NCBI GenBank assembly: GCA_013153205.1
Contig: JAADEW010000043.1
Span: 1-6,611, forward strand
Reading direction: 5' to 3'
DNA from: Deferribacteres bacterium
Lineage (GTDB): Bacteria; Thermosulfidibacterota; Thermosulfidibacteria; Thermosulfidibacterales; Thermosulfidibacteraceae
Length of the DNA stretch: 6,611 bases
Shown here: positions 5,822 through 6,611 of the stretch, in pieces
Layout: every line of letters starts with the position of its first letter
Position numbering within the stretch: position 1 is the stretch's first letter
Notes under the pieces: model-generated
What the model was told of the DNA's origin: nothing
The model's input: the letters and a program-made list of their open reading frames with translations, nothing else
Database searches by the model: none
Made by a program: the position numbers and the translations under genes

Positions 5822-6576
5822 CGGGCTTCCCCCTTCTCCTTTACAAGTTTTAAGGCAAGTTCGGGGTCTCCAAGATATGCCTCTATAACCTTCGGGTTTT
5901 TAGAGACCTCCTCAGGACTGCCCTCCGCAATCTTTGAACCGTAATCAAGAACCAGAATCCTGTCAGACACCCTCATTATAGCATGCATGAGATGCTCTAT
6001 CATGAGTATGGTTATTCCTTTTTCTCTTATACCCTCCACGACCTCTATCATCTCATCAACCTCTGACGGATTGAGGCCAGCCAGAACCTCATCAAGAAGT
6101 ATTATCTCAGGTAAAGAGGCAAGAGCCCTTGCAAGTTCAAGCCTCTTCTTCTCAGGAACATTGAGCTTTCCAGCAAGAAGCTCTTCTTTTCCGGAAAGAC
6201 CCACGGTCTTAATCACATCAGCGGCAATCTCGGCAGCCTCTTTAAGATTGGCGTAAGCCTTACCGAAACAGGCACCCACCATGACATTCTCAAGAACCGT
6301 AAGCTCGTTCAGGGGCTTAACTATCTGATGGGTCCTCGCTATACCAAGTCTCGCCCTTTTGTAAGGGGGCATCTCCGTTATATCAATTCCGTGAAAGTAT
6401 ATCTTCCCTTTTTCAGGTATATAAACGCCACTTATTAAATTGAAAAGCGTAGTCTTACCGGCTCCATTAGGGCCGATAACTCCAAAAATCTCTCCTTCTC
6501 TAACCTCAAAAGAGACATTGTTTACCGCGATAAGACCGCCGAACATTTTGGTTACATTTTCTACCTTGAGTATCAT
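5818..6576 (-). CDS. livG: Branched-chain amino acid-type ABC transporter ATPase LivG
   Basis: This 252-residue protein is the LivG partner of LivF; the two ATPases work together under a LivH-LivM membrane pair. Walker A is GPNGAGKT (35-42), the Q-loop is ARTHQ (80-84), Walker B with D-loop is IILLDEVLAGLNP (158-170), and the H-loop His is in MIEHLMHAIM (192-201). The LivG-type tail EAYLGD (232-237) is present. The ABC signature is atypical: where most LivG have LPYGQQRRLEIAR, this reads LNVPEKKRLELAR (138-150), together with DEV instead of DEP in Walker B. From memory this pair of changes marks a recognised LivG subgroup, so it is not evidence of decay. GAGGAG lies seven bases before the ATG, which overlaps the stop of the upstream gene as ATGA. 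Confidence 0.95.
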   Translation of the reverse strand: MILKVENVTKMFGGLIAVNNVSFEVREGEIFGVIGPNGAGKTTLFNLISGVYIPEKGKIYFHGIDITEMPPYKRARLGIARTHQIVKPLNELTVLENVMVGACFGKAYANLKEAAEIAADVIKTVGLSGKEELLAGKLNVPEKKRLELARALASLPEIILLDEVLAGLNPSEVDEMIEVVEGIREKGITILMIEHLMHAIMRVSDRILVLDYGSKIAEGSPEEVSKNPKVIEAYLGDPELALKLVKEKGEAR

Positions 6577-6611
6577 TCCAGCACTCCTCTCAGTTTCCTG
6601 AACTTATCCCT
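6573..6611 (-). CDS. C-terminal tail of upstream transporter gene, probably LivM permease (partial)
   Basis: On the - strand the last 39 bases read RDKFRKLRGVLE followed by TGA, and the stop overlaps the livG ATG as ATGA. The other two frames on this strand hit stops, so this is the only open frame. The basic, charged tail fits the cytosolic end of a LivM-type permease, which commonly sits just upstream of livG. Only 12 residues are visible, so the identity rests on operon context rather than on sequence likeness. Confidence 0.55.
   Translation of the reverse strand, partial: RDKFRKLRGVLE

Noticed and set aside
1..6611. CRISPR array, insertion sequence, attachment site or defence system
   Set aside because: No direct repeats with spacers, terminal inverted repeats, transposase or integrase motifs are visible, and nearly every base is in an ordinary gene.

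Overview
The window is a dense stretch of bacterial chromosome carrying mostly housekeeping genes. Seven genes are supported in full or nearly so, two more are cut by the window edges, and there are only two intergenic gaps of any note. I recognise no mobile element, CRISPR array, tRNA or rRNA. The proteins are rich in Lys and Glu, isoleucine is often encoded by ATA and arginine by AGA/AGG, and genes are packed with 4-base overlaps. This style is common in thermophilic, deep-branching bacteria (Aquificota, Thermodesulfobacteriota and similar). That placement is an inference only; I did no composition count or phylogeny. LeuRS is a single chain, unlike the split enzyme of Aquifex aeolicus, which argues against Aquifex itself.

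Layout from left to right. Bases 1-135 (+) hold the C-terminal end of a thioredoxin-fold (TlpA/ResA-like) protein. Its stop codon overlaps, tail to tail, the stop of coaD. Bases 132-2061 (-) form a three-gene operon read right to left: miaA (tRNA A37 prenylation), rsmD (16S rRNA G966 methylation) and coaD (coenzyme A synthesis). They are linked by GTGA and ATGA start/stop overlaps. Bases 2062-2109 are a 48-base divergent promoter gap. Bases 2110-5066 (+) hold a small membrane-anchored DUF302 protein followed 11 bases later by leuS (leucyl-tRNA synthetase). A strong hairpin at 5073-5099 separates leuS from the convergent branched-chain amino-acid-type ABC transporter genes livF and livG (-). 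A 12-codon tail of the next upstream gene, probably livM, runs off the right edge.

Functionally, the centre of the window is translation: tRNA modification, ribosomal RNA modification and leucine charging. The right end is an ATPase pair for a Liv/HAAT-type importer whose substrate cannot be read from sequence. I found no convincing new multi-gene system. The items most worth a second look are an RsmD homologue whose catalytic (D/N)PPY motif reads GPPY, the placement of a DUF302 membrane protein as first gene of the leuS operon, and a miaA start with no Shine-Dalgarno sequence.
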